Source: Bradyrhizobium sp. CSA207 (GTDB lineage: Bacteria; Pseudomonadota; Alphaproteobacteria; Rhizobiales; Xanthobacteraceae). From it: 64,000 nt of DNA. This document shows, one piece after another, positions 1-9,145 of this stretch (positions are counted from its first letter, which is position 1; the number at the start of each line of letters is the position of its first letter). The stretch lies in the NCBI RefSeq assembly GCF_029051685.1, contig NZ_JAACFT010000016.1, forward strand, positions 1 to 64,000, in the 5' to 3' direction. The notes beneath the pieces are model-generated. The model did no database searches. It had not been told where the DNA came from and worked only from the letters and a program-made list of their open reading frames with translations. A program made the translations under genes and the position numbers.

Positions 1-48
1 CCTCCCGACGATGCTGCGCATCGTCGACCTCCCCCACAAGGGGGGAGG
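1..48. repeat. Palindromic intergenic repeat (two hairpins)
   Basis: Two adjacent hairpins are visible: an 8-bp stem at 7-14/18-25 and a G/C stem at 28-35/40-48 whose loop is ACAA. The second stem resembles the arms of the repeat at 57767-57888, so it probably belongs to the same dispersed family. It may also act as a terminator for a gene lying before the window. Confidence 0.6.
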
Positions 49-69
49 TAGCAACAATTGGCAGCGCTC

Positions 70-1677
70 ATGAGCACGCAATCAAAAGAGCGTCTCTATC
101 TGTTCGACACCACGCTGCGCGATGGGGCGCAGACCAATGGGGTCGATTTCACGCTCGCCGACAAGCAGGTCATCGCCGCGATGCTGGACGAGCTCGGCAT
201 CGATTATGTCGAGGGCGGCTATCCCGGCGCCAATCCGCTCGACACCGAGTTTTTCGGCACCAGGCCGAAGCTTGCGCATGCGCGCTTTGCCGCGTTCGGC
301 ATGACGCGGCGGGCAGGGCGCTCGGTCTCCAACGATCCGGGCGTTGCCGGGCTTTTGGAAGCGAAGGCCGATGCGATCTGTTTCGTCGCAAAATCCTCCG
401 CCTATCAGGTGCGCGTCGCGCTGGAGACCACCAAGGAGGAAAACCTCGCCTCGATCCGCGACAGCGTCGCAGCCGCGAAGGCTGCCGGCCGCGAGGTCAT
501 GCTCGATTGCGAGCATTTTTTCGACGGCTACAAGGAGGACGCCAGCTTCGCGCTCGCCTGCGCCAAAGCCGCTTATGAATCCGGCGCGCGCTGGGTGGTG
601 CTGTGCGACACCAATGGCGGCACCATGCCGAACGAGGTCGAGACCATCGTCACCGAGGTGACGAAACATATTCCCGGCGATCATCTCGGCATCCACGCCC
701 ATAATGATACCGAGCAGGCAGTGGCGAATTCGCTCGCCGCGGTGCGGGCCGGCGCGCGGCAGATCCAGGGCACGCTGAACGGCCTTGGCGAGCGTTGCGG
801 CAATGCCAATCTCTGCTCGCTGATCCCGACCCTGAAGCTGAAAACGGAATTTGCCGACGCCTTCGAGATCAGCATCACAGCGGAGAAGCTGGCGACCCTG
901 GTCAAGGTCTCGCGCACGCTGGACGACATGCTCAACCGCGTGCCGAACCGGCACGCGGCCTATGTCGGCGAGAGCGCCTTCGTCACCAAGACCGGAATCC
1001 ACGCCTCCGCCGTGATGAAGGATCCGCAGACCTACGAGCATGTGTTGCCGGAGCTGGTCGGCAATCGTCGCAGGGTGCTGGTGTCGGACCAGGCCGGCCG
1101 CTCCAATGTCATTGCCGAACTCGACCGCGCCGGCATCGCCTACGAGAAGAGCGATCCGAAGCTGACGCGGCTGGTCGAGGAGTTGAAGGAGCGCGAGGCG
1201 CAAGGCTACGCCTACGAATCCGCCAATGCTTCGTTCGAGCTTCTGGCGCGCCGCACGCTCGGCAAGGTGCCGCACTATTTCGAGGTCGAGCAGTTCGACG
1301 TCAATGTCGAGCAGCGCTACAACGCGCTCGGCGAGCGCGTCACCGTCGCGCTGGCCGTGGTCAAGGTCGACGTCGCCGGCGAACATTTGATCTCGGCCGC
1401 CGAAGGCAACGGCCCGGTCAACGCGCTCGACGTCGCCTTGCGCAAGGACCTCGGCAAGTACCAGAAATACATCGAGGGGCTGACGCTGATCGACTACCGC
1501 GTGCGTATCCTCAACGGCGGCACCGGCGCGGTCACGCGTGTGCTGATCGAGAGCGAGGACGAGAACGGCGACAGCTGGACCACGGTCGGCGTGTCCCCGA
1601 ACATCATCGACGCCTCGTTCCAGGCGCTGATGGATTCGGTGATCTACAAGCTCGTGAAATCGGGCGCACCGGCGTAG
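70..1677 (+). CDS. cimA: (R)-citramalate synthase
   Basis: Condenses pyruvate with acetyl-CoA to citramalate, the first step of the threonine-independent route to 2-oxobutyrate and isoleucine, in the cytoplasm. The protein has 535 aa, which is normal for this family. The HMG-CoA-lyase-like TIM barrel opens with DTTLRDGAQ at residues 13-21, which carries metal and substrate ligands, and the last ~130 residues form a LeuA-type allosteric dimerisation domain. ATG at 70 gives the usual family N-terminus. An in-frame TTG at 58 has a better-placed GGAGG (44-48), but that GGAGG is part of a repeat hairpin, so I prefer ATG 70. 2-Isopropylmalate and homocitrate synthases are the closest alternatives; the overall length and start favour citramalate synthase. 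Confidence 0.9.
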   Translation: MSTQSKERLYLFDTTLRDGAQTNGVDFTLADKQVIAAMLDELGIDYVEGGYPGANPLDTEFFGTRPKLAHARFAAFGMTRRAGRSVSNDPGVAGLLEAKADAICFVAKSSAYQVRVALETTKEENLASIRDSVAAAKAAGREVMLDCEHFFDGYKEDASFALACAKAAYESGARWVVLCDTNGGTMPNEVETIVTEVTKHIPGDHLGIHAHNDTEQAVANSLAAVRAGARQIQGTLNGLGERCGNANLCSLIPTLKLKTEFADAFEISITAEKLATLVKVSRTLDDMLNRVPNRHAAYVGESAFVTKTGIHASAVMKDPQTYEHVLPELVGNRRRVLVSDQAGRSNVIAELDRAGIAYEKSDPKLTRLVEELKEREAQGYAYESANASFELLARRTLGKVPHYFEVEQFDVNVEQRYNALGERVTVALAVVKVDVAGEHLISAAEGNGPVNALDVALRKDLGKYQKYIEGLTLIDYRVRILNGGTGAVTRVLIESEDENGDSWTTVGVSPNIIDASFQALMDSVIYKLVKSGAPA

Positions 1678-1720
1678 GACGACGGCGGCGCCACAAACGC
1701 CGTCATTCGGACCGCTGATC

Positions 1721-1825
1721 CCTCATCCTGAGGAGCTTGCGAAGCAAGCGTCTCGAAGGATGAAGGCCCGGCTGTTGGCCTCGCCCATCGAGACGCGCGC
1801 GAAGGGCGCGCTCCTCAGGGTGAGG
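1721..1825. repeat. Inverted repeat element (CCTCATCCTGAGGAGC arms)
   Basis: Imperfect 16-bp arms, CCTCATCCTGAGGAGC at 1721-1736 and its complement at 1810-1825 with one mismatch, flank about 73 bases. The repeat at 41937-42085 looks like a diverged relative. It fills most of the gap between cimA and the next gene. Confidence 0.7.
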
Positions 1826-1862
1826 AGCTGGCACTGTTGCTGCGCCTGGAAGGGGGAAGCAA

Positions 1863-2240
1863 ATGATCGACCACATCTCGGTTGGCGTGAGCGATCTCGG
1901 TCGCTCCGCAAACTTCTACGAAGTCACGCTCGCCACCCTTGGGCTCACGCGCCTCGTGACGCGGCCGCGGACGGTCGGGTTCGGCAAGGCCTATCCCGAA
2001 TTCTGGATCAATCTGCGCGATGGCATGGCGGCGGTAGCGCCGGAGAGCGGCGTGCATATCTGCCTGCGCGCCAAGACGACGGGCGAGGTCGATGCATTTC
2101 ATGCCGCAGCGCTTGCGGCCGGCGGCGTATCGGATGGCGCGCCGGGCATCCGCCCGCACGACCGCGTGCGCTACTACGCCGCCTTCGTCGTCGATCCCGA
2201 CGGCAACCGCATCGAGGCGGTGACGTTTCCGGCAGAGTAG
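1863..2240 (+). CDS. VOC-superfamily (glyoxalase/bleomycin resistance-like) protein
   Basis: A single-domain vicinal-oxygen-chelate protein of 125 aa. It starts with IDHISVGVSDLGRSANFYE, the usual first beta-alpha unit with a possible metal-ligand His at residue 4, and ends with VDPDGNRIEAV, carrying the C-terminal Glu ligand. A GGGGGAAGC stretch just before ATG 1863 is a usable ribosome site. VOC proteins include glyoxalases, dioxygenases and antibiotic-binding proteins; nothing in the sequence or the neighbours fixes the substrate. The gene is convergent with the LOG-family gene, four bases away. Confidence 0.8.
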   Translation: MIDHISVGVSDLGRSANFYEVTLATLGLTRLVTRPRTVGFGKAYPEFWINLRDGMAAVAPESGVHICLRAKTTGEVDAFHAAALAAGGVSDGAPGIRPHDRVRYYAAFVVDPDGNRIEAVTFPAE

Positions 2241-2244
2241 AGCG

Positions 2245-2850
2245 TTACAGCCTACGCGCCACTTCCGGCGCCATTTCCTTCTCGGCTTCGCCGATCTGGG
2301 CCGCAGCCGTCTTCAGCTTCGGCAAGATCTCCTCGATCCGGTCGGCCTTGAGGATGTCGACCGAAAGGCCGGCGCGGATGAACTCGGTCTGGCGCATATG
2401 CGACAGTAGCGAGAACAGCGGCTCCCAGAAATTGTCGATATTGGCGAGCAGCACCGGCTTGGCGTGACGCCCCAGCTGCTTCCAGGTCAACTGCTCGACC
2501 AACTCCTCCAGCGTGCCGACGCCGCCCGGCAGCGCCACGAAGGCATCGGAGCGTTCGAACATCAGTCGCTTGCGCTCGTGCATGTCGGGGGTGACGATCA
2601 TCTCCTGCACCCGGGTCAGCGCGTTCTCGCGCAGCCGCAGGAAGTCGGGGATGATGCCGGTGACGGTGCCGCCGTGATCGAGCACGGAGGTCGCGACCGC
2701 GCCCATCAGGCCGAGCGAACCGCCGCCATAGACGAGGCGGATGTTGCTCTCGGCGAGCGACTTGCCGAACGCCTTGGCGCCTTCGGTGAAGTTGGGATTG
2801 GTTCCGGGGCCGGAGCCGCAATAGACACAGACGGTTTTGATCGTGCTCAT
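2245..2850 (-). CDS. LOG-family protein (cytokinin riboside 5'-monophosphate phosphoribohydrolase-like)
   Basis: A Rossmann-fold protein of 201 aa. It has the LOG signature PGGVGTLEEL in mid-protein and a C-x2-C-G-SG segment at the N-terminus that is usual for this family. Members were long annotated as lysine decarboxylases, but characterised ones cleave nucleoside 5'-monophosphates, such as cytokinin ribotides, to free base plus ribose 5-phosphate. In a plant-associated bacterium cytokinin activation is plausible, but general nucleotide salvage is equally possible. Starts at 2859 and 2850 are both open, neither with a clear ribosome site; 2850 gives the usual N-terminus. Confidence 0.88.
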   Translation of the reverse strand: MSTIKTVCVYCGSGPGTNPNFTEGAKAFGKSLAESNIRLVYGGGSLGLMGAVATSVLDHGGTVTGIIPDFLRLRENALTRVQEMIVTPDMHERKRLMFERSDAFVALPGGVGTLEELVEQLTWKQLGRHAKPVLLANIDNFWEPLFSLLSHMRQTEFIRAGLSVDILKADRIEEILPKLKTAAAQIGEAEKEMAPEVARRL

Positions 2851-2926
2851 TGGTGCCATGATGCATTGCAGCGAAGAGGCGTCAAGCCCAATCGGTGATT
2901 CGGACCTACCGGAAATCTACCGGTAA

Positions 2927-5008
2927 ATGGCGACAAACAATCGAAGATTCGCCATCTGGCGGGGTGCGCTGGCATCCGGAAGTCTCTATATGACGGGCGA
3001 AAATCTTAAAATCGCAACGCTGCCCGCATCCGGCGGGCCTTCAGGCTTTTTGATGGACCAACCTCAATCGCTCGGCGGCGCCGACGTTCCTGATCCTGCC
3101 GGCGGACCGCTGGAGCGGGCCACCTTGATGGGCACGCTGGCGCATCTGTGGCCCTATATCTGGCCCGGCGACCGTTTCGACCTGAAGATGCGCGTGGTCT
3201 GGTCGATGGTGCTGTTGCTCGCCGCCAAGCTGATCACGCTGACGGTGCCGTTCAGCTTCAAATGGGCGACGGACGCGCTGACGGGCGCCAACACTGCGCC
3301 GGTGCAGGCGGACAATTGGCAGCTCTGGGTGATCGCATCGCCGCTGCTTTTGACGGCGAGCTACGGCGCGATGCGCATCGTGATGGCGGTCCTGACGCAA
3401 TGGCGCGACGGCATCTTCGCGCGCGTCGCCATGCACGCGGTGCGCAAGCTCGCCACCATCACCTTCATTCACATGCACGAGCTCTCGCTGCGCTTTCACC
3501 TCGAGCGTAAGACCGGCGGCCTGACGCGCGTGCTCGAGCGCGGCCGCGAGGGCATCGAGGTCATCGTGCGCATGGTGATCCTGCAGCTGATCCCGACCAT
3601 CGTCGAGGTCTCGCTGCTGCTCGCGGTGCTGCTGTGGCAGTTCGACTGGCGCTACGTGCTCGCGACCCTGATCACGGTCGCCGTCTACATGTATTACACC
3701 TACATCGCGACCGAGTGGCGGATCGGCATCCGCCGCAAGATGAACGATTCCGATACCGAGGCGAACACCAAGGCGATCGACTCGCTGCTCAACTACGAGA
3801 CCGTCAAATATTTCAGCGCCGAGGCCCGCGAGGCACAGCGCTACGACCGATCGGTTGCGCGCTACGAAGAATCGAGCGTCAACGCCTATACTTCGCTGGC
3901 CGTGCTCAACACCGGGCAGGCCGTGATCTTCACGCTGGGGCTGACCGCGACCATGCTGATGTGCGCGATGGGCGTGCGCAACGGCACCAATACGGTCGGC
4001 GATTTCGTGCTGGTCAACGCAATGATGATCCAGCTGTACCAGCCCCTGAATTTCATGGGCATGGTCTATCGCGAGATCAAGCAGGCGATTATCGACATCG
4101 AAAAGATGTTCAATGTTCTCGGCCGCGAGGCCGAGATCAAGGACGCGCCCGATGCGCAGCCGCTGGTGGTCGCCACAGGCCATCTGCGTTTCGAGGACGT
4201 GCGCTTTGCCTATGAGCCGGCGCGGCCGATCCTCAAGGGCATCAGCTTCGAGGTGCCGGCCGGCAAGACCGTTGCGATCGTCGGCCCCTCCGGCGCCGGC
4301 AAGTCGACCATCTCGCGGCTCCTGTTCCGCCTTTACGACATCTCCGGCGGAAGCATTTCGATCGACGGCCAGGACATCCGCGAGGTCACGCAGGCCAGCT
4401 TGCGCGCCTCCATCGGCATGGTGCCGCAGGACACCGTGCTGTTCAATGACACCATCCGCTACAACATCCGCTATGGCCGCTGGGACGCCAGCGATGCCGA
4501 GGTTGAGCAGGCTGCGCGGCTGGCGCAGATCGACCATTTCATCCGCATGGCGCCGAAGGGCTACGAGACTCAGGTCGGCGAGCGCGGCTTGAAACTGTCC
4601 GGTGGTGAGAAGCAGCGCGTCGCCATCGCGCGCACCGTGCTGAAGGCGCCGCCGATCCTGGTGCTGGACGAGGCCACCTCGGCGCTCGACACCCATACCG
4701 AGCACGAGATCCAGGGCGCGCTCGACCGCGTGGCGAAAAACCGCACCTCGCTCGTGATCGCGCACCGGCTCTCGACCATCGTCGGCGCCGACGAGATCAT
4801 CGTGCTGGACCAGGGCCGGATCGCCGAGCGCGGCACCCACGCCGATTTGCTGGCGCAGGGCGGCCTCTATGCCAGCATGTGGAACAGGCAGCGCGAGGCG
4901 GAGGCCGCGCGCGAGAAACTGGCCAGGATGGCCGACAGCGGCGAGGCGCCGAACCGGGCGCCGCCGCCGGTCGACGACGTCCTGACGACGCCTGCGGCCG
5001 CGGAGTGA
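2927..5008 (+). CDS. ABC transporter, Atm1/HMT1-like half-transporter (permease fused to ATPase)
   Basis: Inner-membrane exporter of up to 693 aa. The first ~75 residues are a poorly conserved leader. The six-helix ABC membrane domain follows (about residues 80-390), with the segment YFSAEAREAQRYD typical of the Atm1/ABCB7/HMT1 branch. The ATPase domain then carries Walker A GPSGAGKST, signature LSGGEKQR and Walker B ILVLDEATSALD. Family members export glutathione-linked sulfur species or metal-glutathione complexes; the substrate cannot be read from sequence. The start is unsure: ATG 2927, ATG 2990 (GGAAG 8 bases upstream) and ATG 3053 all precede the conserved part. Confidence 0.88.
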   Translation: MATNNRRFAIWRGALASGSLYMTGENLKIATLPASGGPSGFLMDQPQSLGGADVPDPAGGPLERATLMGTLAHLWPYIWPGDRFDLKMRVVWSMVLLLAAKLITLTVPFSFKWATDALTGANTAPVQADNWQLWVIASPLLLTASYGAMRIVMAVLTQWRDGIFARVAMHAVRKLATITFIHMHELSLRFHLERKTGGLTRVLERGREGIEVIVRMVILQLIPTIVEVSLLLAVLLWQFDWRYVLATLITVAVYMYYTYIATEWRIGIRRKMNDSDTEANTKAIDSLLNYETVKYFSAEAREAQRYDRSVARYEESSVNAYTSLAVLNTGQAVIFTLGLTATMLMCAMGVRNGTNTVGDFVLVNAMMIQLYQPLNFMGMVYREIKQAIIDIEKMFNVLGREAEIKDAPDAQPLVVATGHLRFEDVRFAYEPARPILKGISFEVPAGKTVAIVGPSGAGKSTISRLLFRLYDISGGSISIDGQDIREVTQASLRASIGMVPQDTVLFNDTIRYNIRYGRWDASDAEVEQAARLAQIDHFIRMAPKGYETQVGERGLKLSGGEKQRVAIARTVLKAPPILVLDEATSALDTHTEHEIQGALDRVAKNRTSLVIAHRLSTIVGADEIIVLDQGRIAERGTHADLLAQGGLYASMWNRQREAEAAREKLARMADSGEAPNRAPPPVDDVLTTPAAAE

Positions 5009-5092
5009 GCTTGTCTCCGGTCCCAACTCTGGCCTAAACAACTCCACCGCGCGAGACGACCCGCGCCATCAACCCCTGAGCGGCAGATTGCG

Positions 5093-5791
5093 ATGTCCAT
5101 TCTCGATTCGATCCAGCGTCAGATCCCGCCGATCCACAAGGAGGGCTATCCCTTCATCGGTGGCTTTGCGCTGGCAAGCCTTCTCCTGTTCTGGCTGTGG
5201 TCGCCGCTCGGGTGGATCGGCACCGCGCTGACGGTGTGGTGCGCGCTGTTCTTCCGCGACCCCGTCAGGGTGACACCGGTGCGCGAGGGGCTCGTGGTGT
5301 CGCCGGCCGACGGGCGGGTATCGATGATCACCATGGCGCTGCCGCCGGCCGAGCTTGGGCTCGGCGATCGGCCGCTGCCGCGTATCTCGGTCTTCATGAG
5401 TGTGTTCAATTGCCACGTGAATCGCAGTCCGGTAGCGGGCAGGGTGGATCGCATCGCCTACCGGCCTGGTCTCTTTATCAATGCCGAGCTCGACAAGGCG
5501 AGCGAGGACAATGAGCGCAATTCGCTGGTGATCTCGACGCCCACGGCGCGGATCGGCGTGATCCAGATCGCGGGCCTGGTCGCCAAGCGTATCGTCTGCT
5601 TCGTCAAGGAAGGGCAGGCGATCGGCGTCGGCGAGCGGTTCGGTCTGATCCGATTCGGCTCGCGGCTTGACGTCTATCTGCCGATCGGCACCAAGGCGCT
5701 GGTCTCGGAAGGGCAAACCGCGATCGCCGGCGAGACCATCCTGGCCGATCTTGCCGGTGACGACCCGAGCCGCACTTACCGCGCCAATTAA
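5093..5791 (+). CDS. psd: Phosphatidylserine decarboxylase proenzyme
   Basis: Makes phosphatidylethanolamine from phosphatidylserine at the inner membrane. The protein has 232 aa, the short form common in rhizobia. It has hydrophobic segments near residues 20-50 and the motif RFGSRLDVYLP near residues 186-196. The Gly-Ser bond in this motif is where the proenzyme cuts itself to form the pyruvoyl group. The next gene encodes phosphatidylserine synthase, so the two consecutive steps of PE synthesis sit together, 87 bases apart and on the same strand. Confidence 0.95.
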   Translation: MSILDSIQRQIPPIHKEGYPFIGGFALASLLLFWLWSPLGWIGTALTVWCALFFRDPVRVTPVREGLVVSPADGRVSMITMALPPAELGLGDRPLPRISVFMSVFNCHVNRSPVAGRVDRIAYRPGLFINAELDKASEDNERNSLVISTPTARIGVIQIAGLVAKRIVCFVKEGQAIGVGERFGLIRFGSRLDVYLPIGTKALVSEGQTAIAGETILADLAGDDPSRTYRAN

Positions 5792-5878
5792 CCATTAAGT
5801 CGGGGCATCGGGGCCTTCCGCCGCAATGGCGGAGGGGAACGCGGCTTGCTATATCTCGCCTGAGGTGAGGACGAGCCA

Positions 5879-6760
5879 ATGACGCCCTATGACTTCAAAG
5901 ATCCTGACGTGCGCCGCCGGCGGTTCCGCCCGATTCCGGTGCGCATGCTGGTGCCCAACGTCATCACCCTGCTGGCGATCTGCGCCGGCCTGACCTCGAT
6001 CCGGCTGTCGATCGAGGGGCGGATGTCGCTCGCGGTCTACGCCATCGTGTTCGCCGCCGCGCTCGACGGCATCGACGGCCGCGTCGCGCGCCTGATCAAG
6101 GGCCAGTCGAAGTTCGGGGCCGAGCTCGACAGCCTCGCCGACTTCGTCAATTTCGGCGTTGCGCCCGGCTTGATGCTGTATTTCTGGCAGTTGCACGAGC
6201 TGGGCAATGCCGGCTGGATCGCTGCCATGGTGTTCGCGATCTCCGGCGGCCTGCGGCTCGCGCGCTTCAACGCCACCATGGACGATCCCAACAAGCCGGC
6301 CTTCGCCGCCAATTTCTTCACCGGCGTGCCGGCGCCCGCCGGCGCGATCACGGTGCTGCTGCCGATCTATGTCGCGTTCCTCGATCTCGGCCGTTGGCCG
6401 GCGGCGCTGACGGCCGGCTATACGCTGCTGATCGCCTTCCTGATGGTATCGCGCCTGCCGGTGTTCTCCGGCAAGACCAAGCGCATGCGCGTGCCGCCCG
6501 AGCTGGTGCTGCCGGCGTTTGTTGCGGTGATCGTCTTCATCGCGATCCTGATCGCCTATCCCTGGCACGTGCTCTCGATCGGCACGGTGCTGTATCTGCT
6601 GGGCTTGCCGCTCGGCTACAAATCCTATCGTGACCAGGCGCGCGCCACGCAAGCTGTCGCGCCGTCCGGAGCCGATGTCGCGGCGCCGCCATCATCTTCG
6701 GCCCTGACGGCAAGCCCGCCGGAGCCGCTGCACGACGACCGGCCCGATCGGCTGCACTGA
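5879..6760 (+). CDS. pssA: CDP-diacylglycerol--serine O-phosphatidyltransferase
   Basis: Membrane enzyme of 293 aa that joins serine to CDP-diacylglycerol, giving phosphatidylserine for the decarboxylase encoded just upstream. The CDP-alcohol phosphatidyltransferase motif is complete at about residues 62-87: DGIDGRVAR, then GAELDSLAD. These Asp residues bind the metal and CDP. Several hydrophobic helices follow, and the C-terminal ~40 residues are a polar, low-complexity tail. Co-transcription with psd is likely from orientation and spacing. Confidence 0.95.
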   Translation: MTPYDFKDPDVRRRRFRPIPVRMLVPNVITLLAICAGLTSIRLSIEGRMSLAVYAIVFAAALDGIDGRVARLIKGQSKFGAELDSLADFVNFGVAPGLMLYFWQLHELGNAGWIAAMVFAISGGLRLARFNATMDDPNKPAFAANFFTGVPAPAGAITVLLPIYVAFLDLGRWPAALTAGYTLLIAFLMVSRLPVFSGKTKRMRVPPELVLPAFVAVIVFIAILIAYPWHVLSIGTVLYLLGLPLGYKSYRDQARATQAVAPSGADVAAPPSSSALTASPPEPLHDDRPDRLH

Positions 6761-6886
6761 GCAGCGACACTCGAGATATCTGCCATGAGGGCGTGCTGAG
6801 TTGGGTAAACGCCCGATCTCGGCTATATCCGCCCAGTGCCGGCGGCATCGCAACAAACAGCCGCCGCCAATCTGGGAGAGAACGCC

Positions 6887-7606
6887 GTGACTGATACCGC
6901 GACCGGGCCGCTGCCCGCTTCCGTCCTCGAAGCGCTGGGCCGCTATGACACGCCGACGATCTGCAACGCCATGGAGATCGTGGCGCCCGAGCGGCGGCTG
7001 ATCGGCTACACGACCAAGCAGCTGGTCTGCCCGTTCCCCGACCTGCCGCCGATCGTCGGCTATGCCCGCACTGTTGCGATCCGCTCGGTGCTGAAATCCT
7101 CGCTGGCACCGGAGGAGCAGTCCAGGCGCCGCATCGACTATTACGAATATGTCGGCACCGGCCACGGACCGCGCATCTCGGTGATCCAGGACATCGACGG
7201 CCCCGACGTCGGCTACGGCGCGTTCTGGGGCGAGGTGCAGAGCAACGTGCACAAGGCGCTCGGTTGCCTCGGCGTCATCACCGACGGCTCGATCCGCGAC
7301 ATCCCGCAATGGGCTCCCGGTTTCCAGGCGCTCGCCGGCTCGATCGGCCCGTCGCATGCATGGGTGCATGCCGAGAGCTTCGGCGGCGAGGTCCGCGTCG
7401 CCGGTATGACCGTCAGGTCCGACGATCTCATCCACGCCGACCAGCACGGCGCCATCGTGATCCCGCTCGACGTTGCGGCAAAACTTCCCGAGGCGGCCGA
7501 GCTCTGTGGCCGCCGCGAGACGCCGATCCTGGAGATCGCCCGCAGCCCCGACTTCTCGCTGGAGAAGCTGAAGGCCGCGCTGAAGCGCTCGTCGGAGATC
7601 CACTGA
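6887..7606 (+). CDS. RraA-fold family protein (possible class II aldolase/decarboxylase)
   Basis: A protein of 239 aa from GTG 6887, chosen because GGGAGAG lies at 6874-6880; a further upstream in-frame start at 6836 has no ribosome site. The fold family includes HMG/CHA aldolases, oxaloacetate decarboxylases and the RNase E inhibitor RraA. The core G-V-I-T-D-G-S-I-R-D near residues 127-136 matches the family's metal and oxyanion site (D-G-x-x-R-D). The partner in metabolism is not shown by neighbours. A second, clearly catabolic member lies at 52963-53646. Confidence 0.8.
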   Translation: MTDTATGPLPASVLEALGRYDTPTICNAMEIVAPERRLIGYTTKQLVCPFPDLPPIVGYARTVAIRSVLKSSLAPEEQSRRRIDYYEYVGTGHGPRISVIQDIDGPDVGYGAFWGEVQSNVHKALGCLGVITDGSIRDIPQWAPGFQALAGSIGPSHAWVHAESFGGEVRVAGMTVRSDDLIHADQHGAIVIPLDVAAKLPEAAELCGRRETPILEIARSPDFSLEKLKAALKRSSEIH

Positions 7607-7619
7607 CGGCGCGAAAGAT

Positions 7620-7913
7620 CTACGGCCGCGACGCCGGTCGTGGGCCGCCCTGTTCCGTCAAGGACAGGGCGGCCTGATCCGGCTCGCCGAACACTGCGGC
7701 CGCGCATCCGATCAAGGCGAAGCCGCCGGCAAGATCCCACAGCGTGATGCGTTCCGCATTGTCGGGGACCTGAAGCAAGCGCGCTGCGATCACGGCGAGG
7801 GCAGCCTCGGCAAAGAGCAGGATGCTGAACGCCGGCAGGACGAGCTCCGGCCCAAGCAGGTGCAGGGCCAGAACCGCGGGAAGCGCTGTGAGCAGGCTGA
7901 ACAGTGTGATCAT
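7620..7913 (-). CDS. Small predicted membrane protein
   Basis: An unrecognised protein of 97 aa with three hydrophobic stretches, at about residues 3-20, 25-46 and 58-75, so probably a three-helix inner-membrane protein. The C-terminal ~20 residues are polar. It lies between the RraA-like gene (convergent) and the SDR gene (divergent). No function can be assigned. Confidence 0.55.
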   Translation of the reverse strand: MITLFSLLTALPAVLALHLLGPELVLPAFSILLFAEAALAVIAARLLQVPDNAERITLWDLAGGFALIGCAAAVFGEPDQAALSLTEQGGPRPASRP

Positions 7914-8008
7914 TGCGATGGCTCCGCCATGAGCATGCCGCAGGGTTATACAATACTACCTGATCCCTCGTCGCGGATGTGGCGCAGGGCCGCAGCGGGA
8001 GGCGCGCA

Positions 8009-8833
8009 ATGAAGATGCAAGACAAGACCGTCCTGATAACCGGCTCGACCGACGGCGTCGGCCGCTACGTCGCTCGCCGGCTGGCCGAAGACGGTGCAAG
8101 GGTTCTGATCCATGGCCGCGACGCCGCGCGCGCTAAGACGCTGATCGACGAAATCGTGGAGGCTGGCCACGCCGCGCCTTCCTTCTATCAAGCTGACCTG
8201 TCGTCGATGTCGGGCACGCGCGCGCTCGCCGCGGCCGTGATCCGCGATCACCGGCGTCTCGATGTCTTCGTCAGCAATGCGGGCATCGGTTCGCAAAACG
8301 ACGGTCCGCAGCGGCAGGTCAGCGGCGACGGTCACGAGCTGCGCTTTGCCGTGAACTATCTCCCGGGCTTCCTGCTCGCCCATCTGTTGCTGCCGCTGCT
8401 GCAGGCCGCTGCGCCGTCGCGCATCGTCAACGTCGCCTCGCTCGGCCAGCACCCCATCGATTTCGATGATGTCATGATTACGAAGGGCTACAGCGGCTCG
8501 CGCGCCTATGCGCAAAGCAAGCTCGCGCAGATCATGTTCACGATCGATCTTGCCGAAGAGCTCAGGGCCGCCGGCATCACCGTGAACGCGCTGCACCCGG
8601 CGACTTACATGAACACCACGATGGTCCGTGCCGGCGGCATCGCGCCGATCTCGACGGTGGAGCAGGGCGGCGCGGCGATCCTGCACCTGGTCCAAGGCGA
8701 CGACGTCGCGGGCAAGAGCGGCCTGTTCTTCAACGGCATGAACGAGGCGCGCGCCAACCCGCAGGCCTATGATGCCGATGCACGCAGGCGCCTGCGCGCG
8801 CTCAGCCTGGATCTGACGGGCCTGTCGGCCTAA
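8009..8833 (+). CDS. Short-chain dehydrogenase/reductase (SDR)
   Basis: An NAD(P)-dependent oxidoreductase of 274 aa. The N-terminal nucleotide motif is TGSTDGVGR (a variant of TGxxxGxG), followed by NAGIG and the catalytic YAQSK (Y-x3-K). It resembles the retinol dehydrogenase/WWOX-like subgroup, whose substrates are diverse. ATG 8009 is chosen because GGGAGG sits at 7998-8003; in-frame codons further upstream lack this. A strong hairpin overlaps the stop codon. Confidence 0.9.
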   Translation: MKMQDKTVLITGSTDGVGRYVARRLAEDGARVLIHGRDAARAKTLIDEIVEAGHAAPSFYQADLSSMSGTRALAAAVIRDHRRLDVFVSNAGIGSQNDGPQRQVSGDGHELRFAVNYLPGFLLAHLLLPLLQAAAPSRIVNVASLGQHPIDFDDVMITKGYSGSRAYAQSKLAQIMFTIDLAEELRAAGITVNALHPATYMNTTMVRAGGIAPISTVEQGGAAILHLVQGDDVAGKSGLFFNGMNEARANPQAYDADARRRLRALSLDLTGLSA

Positions 8834-8871
8834 AGCGCGATGAGAGGGGGGATGAATCATCATCGCGCTTT
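8832..8871 (+). terminator. Hairpin terminator after the SDR gene
   Basis: Perfect 12-bp arms AAAGCGCGATGA (8832-8843) and TCATCGCGCTTT (8860-8871) enclose a 16-base loop right at the SDR stop codon. There is no long T tract beyond the closing TTT, so it could also be part of a repeat. Confidence 0.55.
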
Positions 8872-8884
8872 AGGTTGTTGTTGG

Positions 8885-8931
8885 AGCATGATCTTTTCGG
8901 AAAACCGCTTCGCACTTTTCCGGATCATGCT
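8885..8931. repeat. Dispersed hairpin repeat (AGCATGATC ... GATCATGCT)
   Basis: Outer arms AGCATGATC at 8885-8893 and GATCATGCT at 8923-8931 surround inner arms CGGAAAA/TTTTCCG. A decayed copy appears at about 44258-44300. The rest of the 312-base gap between the SDR and motA (8834-9145) shows no gene; it should contain the motA promoter, which I cannot pinpoint. Confidence 0.65.
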
Positions 8932-9145
8932 AGCGCGGCTCCATCATGGTTAGCAAAGCGTTGAGATTGCTGTCGGCGGCGGGCAACTGTGCCGCTGCGG
9001 CGCGCGCGTTGCGTTCGCCCCACGCTGTTCCGACTTAACCTTTACGCGTCTTTAATCGCGGCCCACTAGGGTTTTCGATGCGGTTCGGGGTTGGACTGCG
9101 CCATCGGCCAGGACGGCCGTTGTTGCGTTCGCGTTGGAGTCTCCC

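Noticed and set aside
3041..5047. Long open frame on the minus strand opposite the ABC exporter
   Set aside because: The translation is rich in R, H, D and Q with no family resemblance, as expected from the antisense of a GC-rich coding frame. The plus-strand gene has complete ABC motifs.
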